Assembly: GCA_015060535.1 (NCBI GenBank)
Contig: SUYH01000001.1
Coordinates: forward strand, 93,991-157,990
Direction of reading: 5' to 3'
DNA: 64,000 nt
Source of the DNA: Prevotella sp.
GTDB taxonomy: Bacteria; Bacteroidota; Bacteroidia; Bacteroidales; Bacteroidaceae
In this document: positions 6,994-15,495 of the stretch, piece by piece
Layout of the letters: each line of letters opens with the position of its first letter
Position numbering within the stretch: position 1 is the first letter of the stretch
The notes under the pieces: model-generated
Told to the model about the DNA's origin: nothing
Databases searched by the model: none
What the model saw: the letters and a program-made list of their open reading frames with translations, nothing else
Translations under genes and position numbers: made by a program

Positions 6994-8725
6994 GATTGAC
7001 GTGTGGGGCGACGCGCTGACAATGCTCCAGACAGTGGCTTAATACCACCTGACAGAAAGCATCAATCTGCTCTGCAGGAATCTTCTCCCAGAGTTCGCGA
7101 GCTAAGGTGATAGTCTGAAGGTCCAGCAGAACGTTCGCTTCATTCAGCAACTGACGGATGAAGTCTTTGTTCATCACAGCCTTGCGACTATGGGTGTCCA
7201 GATGACCTTCAGCCAGTTTGACAGCCTTGCCTAGCATGACACCCAGAGTGACCTTCTGAATACCCATCTCGTTGGCCATCTTCAGGGTCTCTCCGATATA
7301 ATTACCATACTCCACAAAAGCTTGTTGGGGCAGGTCGGGATAGAGAGCCTTCACAAAACGCTCGCTCTTTCCACCGCTGTTAATCATAACGCGCTCTGCA
7401 CCTGAGGCTTTAGCCACCTGCATACACTTGCGGATGCTGTCGATAAAGGCTTCTTCTGAAAAGGGCATCACAATGCCCGAAACACCTATAATCGAGATGC
7501 CTCCCTCAATACCCAGACGGGGGTTAAAGGTACGTTGGGCTATCTCTGCGCCTTGAGGGACGGAGAGCCTCACCACCAGCCCCTCTCCAAGAGAGAGGGG
7601 AGTGATGACCCTCTTGATGTTTTGACGAATCATCTCACGCGGTCCTTTGTTAATGGCTGGTTCACCAGGAGGATAGTCGAATCCTGGAAGCGTGAAGGTA
7701 CCCACCCCCTCACCGCCATGAATCTCTATGCCCCCCTCGCCTTTTGAAAGGCTACGGGTAGGCGCGTTAGCGGGAATGGAGGGGATGGGGGTGAGGCTGA
7801 CCCTTATTTCCAGCCCATTGGTCACGTCTGGGTCATCTCCAGCCTCCTTGATGCAATAGGCATAGCCGTCGCCATAACCCACAGCCACACTGATGGTTTC
7901 TCCATTGGGCAGAATGACAGGCACCTCTGCTGGTGTTTCACCTTTTACCAATCGTAGTGTTTCAGCCACAGCAGCAGCTGTCGCACAAGTGCCTGTTGTC
8001 AATCCACTATGCAGGGGATAGAACTCGGGCAATAGCTTCTCTACAGCGCGACGTAGACCATAAGGACCGTTGACAATTGACAATTGACAATTGACAGTTG
8101 ACAATTGGGGGCACTTGACGGCGATGATTCGCATACTTCGTGTTTTGGCATCCTCCACCTTTTCTGTGAAACCACCCGAGAGGCCGCTTTCCTTCATGAG
8201 TATGGCCTCTGCTTCAACCATCTGCGGATAGAAACAAAGTTGGTCGTCAGTAGCTCCCTGCTGATGAGCCAGCAGTATGCTGCTCTCGCGGTTCAGAATA
8301 CGGTAGAAAACCTTGATGCCCATCGTTTCTAAATACCTCAGTTTGCTGATGCTCTGCACGCCTGTAGTTGCCAATAGCGAATGGATATCAGTGGGTACCT
8401 GTGAATAGTCGTCAATCCAGATGATGCTTGGATCACGTGGGGGATAGATACGCTCGTAGCGGATAACAGGAATGTCGAGTTGTCCGATGGTCTGATGAAG
8501 TTGTGATGCAAAAGGATGCGCAGCATCGACAATCAAGCGGATATCATGTTCTTGGCAGAATCGCTGCATTGCCTCAGCATCAAGTGCCCCGTCAATGCGC
8601 TTGCCATGATGCAGGGTGATATCCTGCTCGCCAGTCTTTGTCGAGTAGTAGAACAGCTTGCCTGCTTCCTCCAACACCTTAGCAGCCTTGCGTCCCTCTG
8701 TCGTCCCTCCGAATACCAGTATCAT
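6947..8725 (-). CDS. cbiJ-cbiD: CbiJ-CbiD fusion: precorrin-6A/cobalt-precorrin-6A reductase + cobalt-precorrin-5B C1-methyltransferase
   Basis: Residues 1 to about 235 are CobK/CbiJ (MILVFGGTTEGRKAAKVLEEAG; VDAAHPFASQLHQ; IRYERIYPP), which reduces the corrin macrocycle. From about residue 240 it is CbiD, starting with the typical LHSGLTTGTCATAAAVA and including FGNYIGE-like and MLGKAVKLAEGHLDTHS segments; CbiD methylates C1 in the anaerobic pathway. A five-unit TTGACAA array (8070-8104) encodes part of the linker. The CbiD half also contains two palindromic-element peptides (ITPLSLGEG and SIPANAPTRSLSKGEG), making it longer than normal. It overlaps the upstream CbiG-CbiF gene by 4 nt. Order of the two enzymes differs from their order in the pathway. 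Confidence 0.9.
   Translation of the reverse strand: MILVFGGTTEGRKAAKVLEEAGKLFYYSTKTGEQDITLHHGKRIDGALDAEAMQRFCQEHDIRLIVDAAHPFASQLHQTIGQLDIPVIRYERIYPPRDPSIIWIDDYSQVPTDIHSLLATTGVQSISKLRYLETMGIKVFYRILNRESSILLAHQQGATDDQLCFYPQMVEAEAILMKESGLSGGFTEKVEDAKTRSMRIIAVKCPQLSTVNCQLSIVNGPYGLRRAVEKLLPEFYPLHSGLTTGTCATAAAVAETLRLVKGETPAEVPVILPNGETISVAVGYGDGYAYCIKEAGDDPDVTNGLEIRVSLTPIPSIPANAPTRSLSKGEGGIEIHGGEGVGTFTLPGFDYPPGEPAINKGPREMIRQNIKRVITPLSLGEGLVVRLSVPQGAEIAQRTFNPRLGIEGGISIIGVSGIVMPFSEEAFIDSIRKCMQVAKASGAERVMINSGGKSERFVKALYPDLPQQAFVEYGNYIGETLKMANEMGIQKVTLGVMLGKAVKLAEGHLDTHSRKAVMNKDFIRQLLNEANVLLDLQTITLARELWEKIPAEQIDAFCQVVLSHCLEHCQRVAPHVNLTLLLIADDGTIHSL
7567..7603 (-). repeat. Short palindromic element, copy C (inside cbiD)
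   Basis: This 37-bp short form starts GCCTCACCACCAGCCCCTCT and ends GAGAGAGGGGAGT. It keeps both ends of the family but has almost no core. It is read in frame as ITPLSLGEGLVVRLS. Confidence 0.7.
7733..7797 (-). repeat. In-frame palindromic element, copy D (inside cbiD)
   Basis: This copy is nearly identical to copies B and F across about 60 bp (core GGCTACGGGTAGGCGCGTTA). Read on the minus strand it gives SIPANAPTRSLSKGEG within CbiD. The same peptide, with one change, occurs in the CbiH-CbiC protein. Confidence 0.8.
8070..8104 (-). repeat. Heptamer array TTGACAA x5 in the CbiJ/CbiD linker
   Basis: Five consecutive heptamers (four TTGACAA, one TTGACAG) are translated on the minus strand as QLSTVNCQLSIVNG at the junction of the two enzymes. 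Confidence 0.8.
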
Positions 8726-10497
8726 GCTTCTCCTTGTCTGAACAGATGGGTGAAGTGTTTGTTATACAGCTCGGAGAGTCCCTGACGATTGTCAATCGCC
8801 TCACCAACCACAAGCATGGTGGTTAGAGTCAGCTTGTTGTCATGCACTATCTTGGCGAGGTCTTTCAGTACACCCCGATAGATCTTTTGGTCAGGCCAAG
8901 TGAGATGATAGCAAGCAGCAACAGGGGTGTCCTCTGGATATTCCATCAGGAGTTCTTTTTGTACGTCGTCAACGATAGATGCAGAAAGGAAGATACACAT
9001 GGTCGATTGTGAGCGAGCCAGTAGATGTAGCTGTTCTTTCTCCGGCATAGGGGTACGACCCTCGCCACGTGTGAGGATGATGGTCTGACAACGCTCGGGA
9101 ATCGTAAACTGGCTCTGCAACTCGGCAGCAGCAGCGAGAAACGACGAGATGCCTGGGGTGATGTGATAATCCATACCGTTCCGGTCGAAGAACGCCATCT
9201 GTTCCTGAATAGCACCAAAGATGCAGGGATCGCCCGTATGCAGACGAACAATATATTTCCCTTCGTCATAGAACTGCTTCATCAGCGCACACTGTTCTTC
9301 GAGGGCCATATCGGCCGACGAGCGTACCACAGCACCTGGCTTATGACATGCTGTGAGCGCCTTAGGCACTAAGGACCCTGCATATAATATCAGGTCTGCC
9401 CGCTCCAGCATTTTCCGGCCTCGAACACTGACCAGGTCTGGGTCGCCAGGACCAGCACCCACAATCTCGATATGACCAGTCCTTTCCCTCAGATTCTCAT
9501 AGGGAATAGCCAGAGCGGCAGTCCAGTTTTTGCCTTTTATCTTGGGAACAATCAGTTTGCCATTGTTGGCGCCAAGAATAGCTGCTGCCTCACAGACAGA
9601 GGGTGTACCTACGTGCTTCTCGACAGTCTTGCTGGGATTGGGTACTTCGACCTTAGCCAATTGCTCAGCGGTAAAGAAGACGAGTTCTTCGTCTAAATCA
9701 TCAACCAGCATCGCACAGAACTCTTCCTCCTGTTTCACATCGATGGTACAATAGCGCTTGTAGCAGGGCAGCACACCAATCTGACTCATCGCCTCGTCTA
9801 TCTGGTCGTAGATGTCCTCGTAGTCATCCGGATGATGAGCCAGTCCAAATCCCAAAGAGGCTATCATGGGTACAAAATGCAACTCGAGGACACCATAAGG
9901 TGCACAAAGATTGTATGGTGTCACCAAGATGACAAGACTATATTTCTTGGGGTCTACCTCTTCAAGGCTCTTGACAACGGTGACATGTGGGGGAAGCGTC
10001 TTCTCCAGATAGTCTGTTCCCTCATCGCAAATTTCCATCAGCAAGGCGGTAGGCTGGCGATTGACGAAAGCATAGATACACTCGTTCATATCATCGTCGC
10101 TGGCAATAGCCCAATGGAAGCGTTCTGCAAAAGTGTCGAGAGCCCACAATCCAGCATTGTCGCTCTGCGTAGTGATGACCTCGCGAGCCCCCAGAATAGC
10201 TGCGATCTCTGAGGTCAGGTTGTTGGCCCCTCCGATATGTCCAGAGAGTACAGAGATGACGTTCAACCCCAAACTATCGACACATACCACAGCTGGGTCT
10301 TCGTGCTTATCTTGAATATAAGGAGCAATGGTGCGTACGCAGATGCCCATAGCACCAATGAAGACGAAGGCATCAAAATTCTTCCATTGCTTGCCAACAT
10401 CACTGCGAGCGATTATCTTGGCATTGAGTTCTCGCTGGAGATCTTGGGCAATCTCTTTTCCTGCCTCGCTAATGGGTATGATAGCTATCTTTTGCAT
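8722..10497 (-). CDS. cbiG-cbiF: CbiG-CbiF fusion: cobalt-precorrin-5A hydrolase + cobalt-precorrin-4 C11-methyltransferase
   Basis: Residues 1 to about 335 are CbiG (IGAMGICVRTIAPYIQDK, VLSGHIGGANNLTSEIA, GFGLAHHPDD-like segment), which opens the delta-lactone and releases acetaldehyde. From about 340 to 591 it is the SAM-dependent methyltransferase CbiF/CobM (IEIVGAGPGDPDLVSVRGR, HTGDPCIFGAIQEQM, TPGISSFLAAAAELQ, TRGEGRTPMP). CbiG is specific to the anaerobic, cobalt-early pathway. The junction carries a VSEAAAILGA-like CbiG C-terminal segment followed by a short linker and shows no repeat element, unlike the other fusions here. It overlaps the CbiE-CbiT gene by 13 nt and CbiJ-CbiD by 4 nt. 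Confidence 0.92.
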   Translation of the reverse strand: MQKIAIIPISEAGKEIAQDLQRELNAKIIARSDVGKQWKNFDAFVFIGAMGICVRTIAPYIQDKHEDPAVVCVDSLGLNVISVLSGHIGGANNLTSEIAAILGAREVITTQSDNAGLWALDTFAERFHWAIASDDDMNECIYAFVNRQPTALLMEICDEGTDYLEKTLPPHVTVVKSLEEVDPKKYSLVILVTPYNLCAPYGVLELHFVPMIASLGFGLAHHPDDYEDIYDQIDEAMSQIGVLPCYKRYCTIDVKQEEEFCAMLVDDLDEELVFFTAEQLAKVEVPNPSKTVEKHVGTPSVCEAAAILGANNGKLIVPKIKGKNWTAALAIPYENLRERTGHIEIVGAGPGDPDLVSVRGRKMLERADLILYAGSLVPKALTACHKPGAVVRSSADMALEEQCALMKQFYDEGKYIVRLHTGDPCIFGAIQEQMAFFDRNGMDYHITPGISSFLAAAAELQSQFTIPERCQTIILTRGEGRTPMPEKEQLHLLARSQSTMCIFLSASIVDDVQKELLMEYPEDTPVAACYHLTWPDQKIYRGVLKDLAKIVHDNKLTLTTMLVVGEAIDNRQGLSELYNKHFTHLFRQGEA

Positions 10498-11711
10498 CGT
10501 AATATTTCAATTGGATGGTTGTCGTTAAGGATTATCTTAGTGGGCGTATCTTGGGTAAGGCCAAGTTCCTGGCAGGCCTCATCCCAGAGTTGATGGCTGT
10601 CGGTAAGGACTTTAGGAGCTTTCACGCTATTCATCACGATAATGCCATCAGGGGCCAGTACGGTGAGCACTTTCGCCATGATCTCTTTCAGATGTCCACC
10701 ATGGCCTCCAATAAAGACAGCATCAGGAAGCCTCACCCCCGACCCATCCCCAATAGGGAGGGGAGTAGATAGAAAATCGCCCATATGAACGTTGATGCCT
10801 GGAGCACCAAACTTACGGGCATTTTCATTAATGATGGCTTCGCATTCAGGACGAATTTCAAAGGCTTCAATCTGTAAGTGCGGGAATTGCAGACGGGCCT
10901 CGATGCTGACGCTACCCGTACAAAAACCAATGTCCCAAAATACTCGTCTCCTGGGAAGGTCTAATGCCTGAAGTGTCAACAGTCGGATAGGCATCTTCGT
11001 AATCATCTTCTCACGACCGTCTAATAAAGCGAATTCGCTGTCAGGGATGCCAAAATTTACACAAAAAGAACCGTCCCTTTTGTGTAAAATTAAACAATTG
11101 GGATGAATGAAGTCTCGCAGACTAGCTTCTTCGAGTGTTAAGGTCGTGACCTTTTCGAGGGTAGGATTGCCTAAGTGCTCACCTACGTGCATCGTATATT
11201 GGTTATAGCCGTATTCCAGCATGCGTTGGGCGATGGTGGCAGGGGTATGTTCACGATCAGTCAATACACCGATTTTTGCTGATCTCTCAATGAGTGCTCT
11301 ATCGAACTCAGGCCATGGGCGACCTGTCAATGAAACGATGCGCATATCATGATAGGGCATGACCAAGCGATGAGCCAACAGCTGCAGGGAGTTGAACGAA
11401 GGGTAGAGCAAAATCTCTGCCTCAGGCATCTTCCGTTTAATGGTATTGGCAAAACCAAAGAAAAGTGGGTCGCCACTGGCAAAGACTATAATTAATTGAC
11501 AATTGACAATTGATAATTGATAATGCTCGAATACCGCGTCAAGAGGCACTGTGATCTCAATCCACTCAGAATCAGTGGGTAACAGCGGAGCCACAATCTC
11601 ATGATGGCGTTTGCCACCAGAAAACACCTTTCCCTGCTTAATCAGCTCCAGAACCTCTGGTGGAAACCAAGGGTTCGGATTGTCCGTAATACCTATAACG
11701 ATAAATCTCAT
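10485..11711 (-). CDS. cobL: CbiE-CbiT (CobL-type) bifunctional precorrin-6Y C5,15-methyltransferase/decarboxylase
   Basis: A 408-residue CobL-type enzyme. The N-terminal half is a CbiE tetrapyrrole methylase (FASGDPLFFGFANTI, LTGRPWPEFDRALI); the C-terminal half is CbiT with a Rossmann SAM site (RRRVFWDIGFCTGSVSIEA; EAFEIRPECEAIINEN; FIGGHGGHLKEIM). Together they methylate C5 and C15 and decarboxylate the C12 acetate. The protein has two repeat-derived insertions: a TTGACAA array around residues 63-72 (YQLSIVNCQLIIV) and a short palindromic element around residues 315-327 (STPLPIGDGSGVRL) between the SAM site and GGHGG. It overlaps CbiH-CbiC by 4 nt. Confidence 0.92.
   Translation of the reverse strand: MRFIVIGITDNPNPWFPPEVLELIKQGKVFSGGKRHHEIVAPLLPTDSEWIEITVPLDAVFEHYQLSIVNCQLIIVFASGDPLFFGFANTIKRKMPEAEILLYPSFNSLQLLAHRLVMPYHDMRIVSLTGRPWPEFDRALIERSAKIGVLTDREHTPATIAQRMLEYGYNQYTMHVGEHLGNPTLEKVTTLTLEEASLRDFIHPNCLILHKRDGSFCVNFGIPDSEFALLDGREKMITKMPIRLLTLQALDLPRRRVFWDIGFCTGSVSIEARLQFPHLQIEAFEIRPECEAIINENARKFGAPGINVHMGDFLSTPLPIGDGSGVRLPDAVFIGGHGGHLKEIMAKVLTVLAPDGIIVMNSVKAPKVLTDSHQLWDEACQELGLTQDTPTKIILNDNHPIEILRCKR
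10730..10766 (-). repeat. Short palindromic element, copy E (inside cbiT)
   Basis: This 37-bp copy starts GCCTCACCCCCGACCCATCC and ends AGGGAGGGGAGT. It is read in frame in the CbiT half of the CobL-type enzyme. Confidence 0.7.
11496..11523 (-). repeat. Heptamer array TTGACAA/TTGATAA x4 inside cbiE
   Basis: Two TTGACAA and two TTGATAA units in series are translated on the minus strand as YQLSIVNCQL, just before the FASGDP motif of the CbiE methylase. Confidence 0.75.
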
Positions 11712-13153
11712 AGATCGCGACCAGGTTTAAGTTGTGCAGCATCATCGAAGGTAAGGATGGCATTACAAAGTGTGGCAGCCAGATTGCTACCTCCTTTGCG
11801 TCCCTCAATAATAATTTTGGGAATATCCTTGAAGGGTTTCACCATGTGTTTCGATTCACGCACATGAACAAAACCTACAGGAGCAGCAATGATGCCTGCA
11901 GGATGCGCTTTGCCTTTACGAATCAGTTCGCAGAGTTCCATGAGTGCTGTAGGCGCATTGCCAAAGGCAAAGAGCGCATCAGGATGTTCTTCGACAGCCA
12001 GTCGGATACCAGCCTGAGTGCGAGTGATACCTGAAGCGGTTGCCATCTCTGCCACACGCGAGTCCGAGAGATAGCATTTAGTCTCAATCCCTAAACGCTG
12101 GAGAGCCCCTTTACGGGTACCACTGGTGACCATGGTCACATCAGTAACGATAGTTTTCAACGAGCCGTCTTTTACCTTATTATATAGGGTCTCTACCGCC
12201 CCCTTGTCTGTATAGAGAATATCCTCCATCTCAAAGTCGGCAGTGGTATGGATGGCATGCAGCAAAGCCCATTGATGATCCAATGGATAGTCTCTTTTCA
12301 GTTCACTGGCGATGGTACGGAATGATTCCATCATGATACTCTGCCCTTTAGAGTAATTACTCCCCTCGCCATTCGAAAGGCTACGGGTAGGCGCGTTAGC
12401 GGGAATGGAGGGGTGGGGGGTGAGGCTGTATCCTCTTGGCGTAATCATTTTACCCTCCGAGATATACGACTGCGAATTACCAATCAGTATCACAGTAAAC
12501 ATATCCACATCCTCAGGATTGAAATCAGCCAGCGTAGTGAGTTTCACTTCCTGTTCCTCACGACCTGCCTGACGCACATAGCCCACGGGTGTTTCCGGAG
12601 AACGTTCCTGCAAGAACAACTCCACGAGACGATACAATTGCCAATAGCGTCCATGCGATTTCGGATTATATACCGCAGTCACGAAATCACCTGTTGCTGC
12701 AGCCTTGATTCTACGCTCAATCACTTCCCAAGGAGTCATCAGGTCAGACAGTGAGATGATACACATGTCGTGACCTATTGGAGCCCCAAGCAGTGAGGCA
12801 GCCTTCTGGAAAGCAGAGATGCCAGGCAGTGCCTCAATCTCGATATCAGCCTTTCTCTCATCTCTCATCTGGTAAATCAGGGGCGTCATACCGTAGATAC
12901 CAGCATCACCACTGGAGATGACGACCACCGTATGACCTTTTTCTGCATATTCAAAGGCCTGTTCTGCCCGTTCACGTTCTTTTTTCATCCCTGTATCGAT
13001 ACACGTGCAGTCGGGTTTCAGATACTGTTCGATAAACTGGAAGTAATATTGATACCCCACTACAACATCAGCCTGTCTGACTGCTTCGAGTACAGCAGGT
13101 GTGATATCTTCCTTGCTGCCAGGACCTATGCCTGCGATGATGATTTTTCCCAT
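11708..13153 (-). CDS. cbiH-cbiC: CbiH-CbiC fusion: (cobalt-)precorrin-3B C17-methyltransferase + precorrin-8 methylmutase
   Basis: Residues 1-240 are a CobJ/CbiH tetrapyrrole methylase (GIGPGSKEDITPAVLEAV, SSGDAGIYGM, LPGISAFQKAASLLGAPIGHD) that methylates C17 and contracts the ring. Residues 270-481 are CbiC/CobH (HAIHTTADFE near the start of the domain, VTDVTMVTSGTRK, FGNAPTALMEL, APVGFVHVRESK), the mutase that moves the C11 methyl to C12. The linker between them, residues 242-265, is the translated palindromic element F with SIPANAPTRSLSNGEG. It is the first gene of the minus-strand cob operon, with a TAATTTTG promoter box about 20 bp upstream of the ATG. Confidence 0.93.
   Translation of the reverse strand: MGKIIIAGIGPGSKEDITPAVLEAVRQADVVVGYQYYFQFIEQYLKPDCTCIDTGMKKERERAEQAFEYAEKGHTVVVISSGDAGIYGMTPLIYQMRDERKADIEIEALPGISAFQKAASLLGAPIGHDMCIISLSDLMTPWEVIERRIKAAATGDFVTAVYNPKSHGRYWQLYRLVELFLQERSPETPVGYVRQAGREEQEVKLTTLADFNPEDVDMFTVILIGNSQSYISEGKMITPRGYSLTPHPSIPANAPTRSLSNGEGSNYSKGQSIMMESFRTIASELKRDYPLDHQWALLHAIHTTADFEMEDILYTDKGAVETLYNKVKDGSLKTIVTDVTMVTSGTRKGALQRLGIETKCYLSDSRVAEMATASGITRTQAGIRLAVEEHPDALFAFGNAPTALMELCELIRKGKAHPAGIIAAPVGFVHVRESKHMVKPFKDIPKIIIEGRKGGSNLAATLCNAILTFDDAAQLKPGRDL
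12359..12426 (-). repeat. In-frame palindromic element, copy F (CbiH/CbiC linker)
   Basis: This full-length copy is nearly identical to B and D. On the minus strand it is translated as TPHPSIPANAPTRSLSNGEG and makes up the whole junction between the two fused enzymes. Confidence 0.8.
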
Positions 13154-13172
13154 TTGTCGAGATTATTTTGTG

Positions 13173-13180
13173 CAAAATTA
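13173..13180 (-). promoter_or_regulatory. Bacteroidetes -7 box TAATTTTG for the cbiH-cbiC operon
   Basis: On the minus strand TAATTTTG fits the TAnnTTTG consensus of the Bacteroidetes primary sigma factor. It lies about 20 bp upstream of the CbiH-CbiC ATG. No clear -33 TTTG is seen. No riboswitch is visible in the short leader, so B12 control of this operon is not evident here. Confidence 0.55.
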
Positions 13181-13222
13181 CGAAAAAAAACGGAAAAAGT
13201 GTTGTTTTCCGTTTTTTATTAT

Positions 13223-13230
13223 TACTTTTG
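13223..13230 (+). promoter_or_regulatory. Bacteroidetes -7 box TACTTTTG driving the riboswitch-led B12 uptake operon
   Basis: TACTTTTG matches TAnnTTTG and is followed within a few bases by the start of the cobalamin riboswitch, so transcription probably starts near 13236. It is back to back with the minus-strand promoter at 13173-13180, forming a compact divergent control region. Confidence 0.6.
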
Positions 13231-13235
13231 CAGTG

Positions 13236-13440
13236 CAAAAGTCAGGGAATAAGGTGCGAATCCTCAACTGTCCCGCAGCTGTAAGCAGCCTTTTACGGTG
13301 TAAGCACGAAGTCACTGATATTGTTGGGAAGACGCTTGCTACCGGGCTGTAAAGTCAGAAGACCTCCTTTTGCAACTAATGCGACGTTCCAGACCTCTGG
13401 GGTTAGGTCGGAAGCGCGAATACGTGTATTATTATATAAG
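13236..13440 (+). promoter_or_regulatory. Cobalamin (AdoCbl/B12) riboswitch
   Basis: The leader shows the ordered landmarks of a cobalamin riboswitch: GGGAATAAGGTGCGAATCC-like entry at 13244-13263, CTGTCCCGCAGCTGTAAGC in the early core, and the B12 box (AAGTCACTGATATTGTTGGGAAG, a variant of GCCACTG...GGGAAG) at 13309-13330, followed by CGACG...GTCAGAAGACC pairing elements. The gene directly downstream is a BtuB-like receptor, as expected. The aptamer end is approximate. Binding of adenosyl- or methylcobalamin is expected to switch off the uptake operon. Confidence 0.9.
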
Positions 13441-13441
13441 T

Positions 13442-13482
13442 CGGGAGGCTTATGTCGTGAGACACTGAGACTCCCGTTTTTT
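13442..13482 (+). terminator. Riboswitch-linked intrinsic terminator before btuB
   Basis: CGGGAG at 13442-13447 pairs with CTCCCG at 13471-13476 and is followed by a run of six T, ending only 10 nt before the ATG of the receptor gene. Its position after the aptamer suggests it is the expression platform, forming when cobalamin is bound. The stem has a large internal loop, so alternative pairing with the 3' part of the aptamer (for example AGACCTC/GAGG) is plausible. Confidence 0.7.
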
Positions 13483-13491
13483 AATTGAGTG

Positions 13492-15495
13492 ATGAGGGCA
13501 AAAGTGACAATAATCATATTGATGGCGACGATGGGCTTGTGGGCACAACAGCCACAGCGCAGTCGCTTCGACAGCATTCAGCATGTGGATGAGGTCATTG
13601 TCACGTCGCGCTATAACCATAAGGAGGTGATACCCTCGCAGACACTGACGGGTGAGCAGCTGGAGAAGCTGAGTGCCCACAATGTGGCTGACGCGCTGCG
13701 CTACTTCTCGGGTCTGCAACTGAAGGACTATGGTGGAGTGGGGGGCATCAAGACGGTGAACATCCGTTCGATGGGTACCAACCATCTGGGCATCTCGTAC
13801 GATGGCATAGAGCTGGGTAATGCCCAGAACGGACAGATTGACCTGGGCCAGTTCTCGTTGGACAACGTCGAAGAGATTACGCTGTTCAACGGACAGAAGA
13901 GTGCACTGCTGCAGCCTGCCAGCGACTTTGGTCATGCGGGTGCTGTATATATCCGTACGCGTGCTCCCCGTTTCGACGAGGGCAAGTCCTACAACCTGAA
14001 ATTCAAGGCAAAATACGGGTCGGCCGATATGTTCCGCTTCTCGACACTGTGGGAGCAACGGCTCAGCGCAAAGGTGAGCTCGTCGCTGTCTGCTGAGGTG
14101 TTGACAGCCAGCGGTAAGTATAAGTTCCGCTATCGTCGAAAGAAGCAGGACGGCACAGTGGCTTATGACACCACAGCCACGCGCCAGAATGGTGACATCT
14201 GGGCAGTGAGAGCTGAGGGCAATCTGCATGGCATGTTGCAGGATGGTTTCTGGAAACTGAAGGTGTATACCTATCACTCCGAGCGAGGCATCCCAGGGGC
14301 CATAGTGAACAACGTATGGCGACGCGGTGAGCGCCAGTGGGACCATAACACCTTTCTTCAGGGACGATACCAGAAGAGCATTGGCGAGCGTTTCACGACA
14401 CAGGCGGTAGCGAAGTATGCCTACTACAACACGCGCTATGTAAATCGTGACACCACCCAGATGCAGGTCGACAATACCTACCGTCAGCAGGAGTTGTATT
14501 TCTCGACATCGAACGTGTATAACATCCTGCCCGCATGGAGCATATCACTGTGCTATGACTTCCGCTGGAACAGGCTGGACAGCGATATGCGCCAGTTTGT
14601 GTATCCCCAGCGCTATAGCAACTACCTGTCGCTGGCTACGGCACTGAACCTGGACTGGCTGAAGGTGCAGGGCTCCGTGCTGATGACGACGGTGAAAGAC
14701 CACCTGCGCCATGCGGTATCGCCCAAGTCGAGGGTGGAGTATACACCTGCCGTGTTTGCCAATGTTTATCCCTTCGCTTCGCGCGACCTGTCTATCCGTG
14801 TGTATGCCAAGAAGAGTTTCCGCATGCCTACGTTCAACGACCTGTACTATACCGACCTGGGCAATGCACTGCTGACACCTGAGACGGCCCTGCAGTATAA
14901 TGGCGGACTGTCCTACGACCACCAATGGAGTGGGGGACTGCTGCGCTATTTCCACCTGCAGGCTGACGCGTATTATAATACGGTACACGACAAGATAGTG
15001 GCCTATCCGAAGGGGCAGCAGTTCCGATGGACGATGCTGAATCTGGGACGTGTACACATCAAGGGAATAGATGTGGAGACGGAGTTGACGCTGGTGCCTG
15101 TGCGAGGACTGCTGGTGACGGGTCGCTTGCAGTATACCTACCAGGATGCTCGCGATGTGACCGATCCGCAGGATGCGTTCTATCGCCACCAGATACCCTA
15201 TATCCCCTGGCACTCCGGATCAGCCATCCTGAACGTCCAGTATCGTGGATGGGACCTGAACTACTCGTTCATCTATGCAGGTGAGCGCTATAACCAGCAG
15301 GAGAACATTAAGTATAACTATATGCAGCCTTGGTATACGAGCGACTTGTCGTTATCAAAAGTGGTTAGAGGTAAGAGGTTAGAGGTTAGGGCGATGCTGG
15401 AGGTGAACAACCTCTTCTCGCAAGACTATGACGTGATACTGAACTACCCGATGCCCAAGCGCAACTATGCCATCACATTAGACGTAAAGATATGA
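13492..15495 (+). CDS. btuB: BtuB-type TonB-dependent outer-membrane cobalamin receptor
   Basis: A 667-residue TonB-dependent receptor. It has a signal peptide (MRAKVTIIILMATMGLWAQ), a TonB-box-like VDEVIVTSR, a plug domain with LSAHNVADALRYFSGLQLKDYGGVGGIKTVNIRSMG and NAQNGQIDLGQFSLDNVEEI, then a long beta-barrel ending in a Tyr-rich strand (NYAITLDVKI). The plug lacks an N-terminal carboxypeptidase-like domain, as usual for BtuB and unlike SusC. The start is the ATG at 13492, just behind the riboswitch terminator; a GTG at 13489 is also in frame. The stop overlaps the BtuG ATG (ATGA), fitting the known BtuB-BtuG partnership in gut Bacteroides. Confidence 0.92.
   Translation: MRAKVTIIILMATMGLWAQQPQRSRFDSIQHVDEVIVTSRYNHKEVIPSQTLTGEQLEKLSAHNVADALRYFSGLQLKDYGGVGGIKTVNIRSMGTNHLGISYDGIELGNAQNGQIDLGQFSLDNVEEITLFNGQKSALLQPASDFGHAGAVYIRTRAPRFDEGKSYNLKFKAKYGSADMFRFSTLWEQRLSAKVSSSLSAEVLTASGKYKFRYRRKKQDGTVAYDTTATRQNGDIWAVRAEGNLHGMLQDGFWKLKVYTYHSERGIPGAIVNNVWRRGERQWDHNTFLQGRYQKSIGERFTTQAVAKYAYYNTRYVNRDTTQMQVDNTYRQQELYFSTSNVYNILPAWSISLCYDFRWNRLDSDMRQFVYPQRYSNYLSLATALNLDWLKVQGSVLMTTVKDHLRHAVSPKSRVEYTPAVFANVYPFASRDLSIRVYAKKSFRMPTFNDLYYTDLGNALLTPETALQYNGGLSYDHQWSGGLLRYFHLQADAYYNTVHDKIVAYPKGQQFRWTMLNLGRVHIKGIDVETELTLVPVRGLLVTGRLQYTYQDARDVTDPQDAFYRHQIPYIPWHSGSAILNVQYRGWDLNYSFIYAGERYNQQENIKYNYMQPWYTSDLSLSKVVRGKRLEVRAMLEVNNLFSQDYDVILNYPMPKRNYAITLDVKI

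Noticed and set aside
13450..14346. A 298-codon open frame on the minus strand within btuB
   Set aside because: It is a shadow of the BtuB plug region; low-complexity product, and the plus-strand frame has all family motifs.
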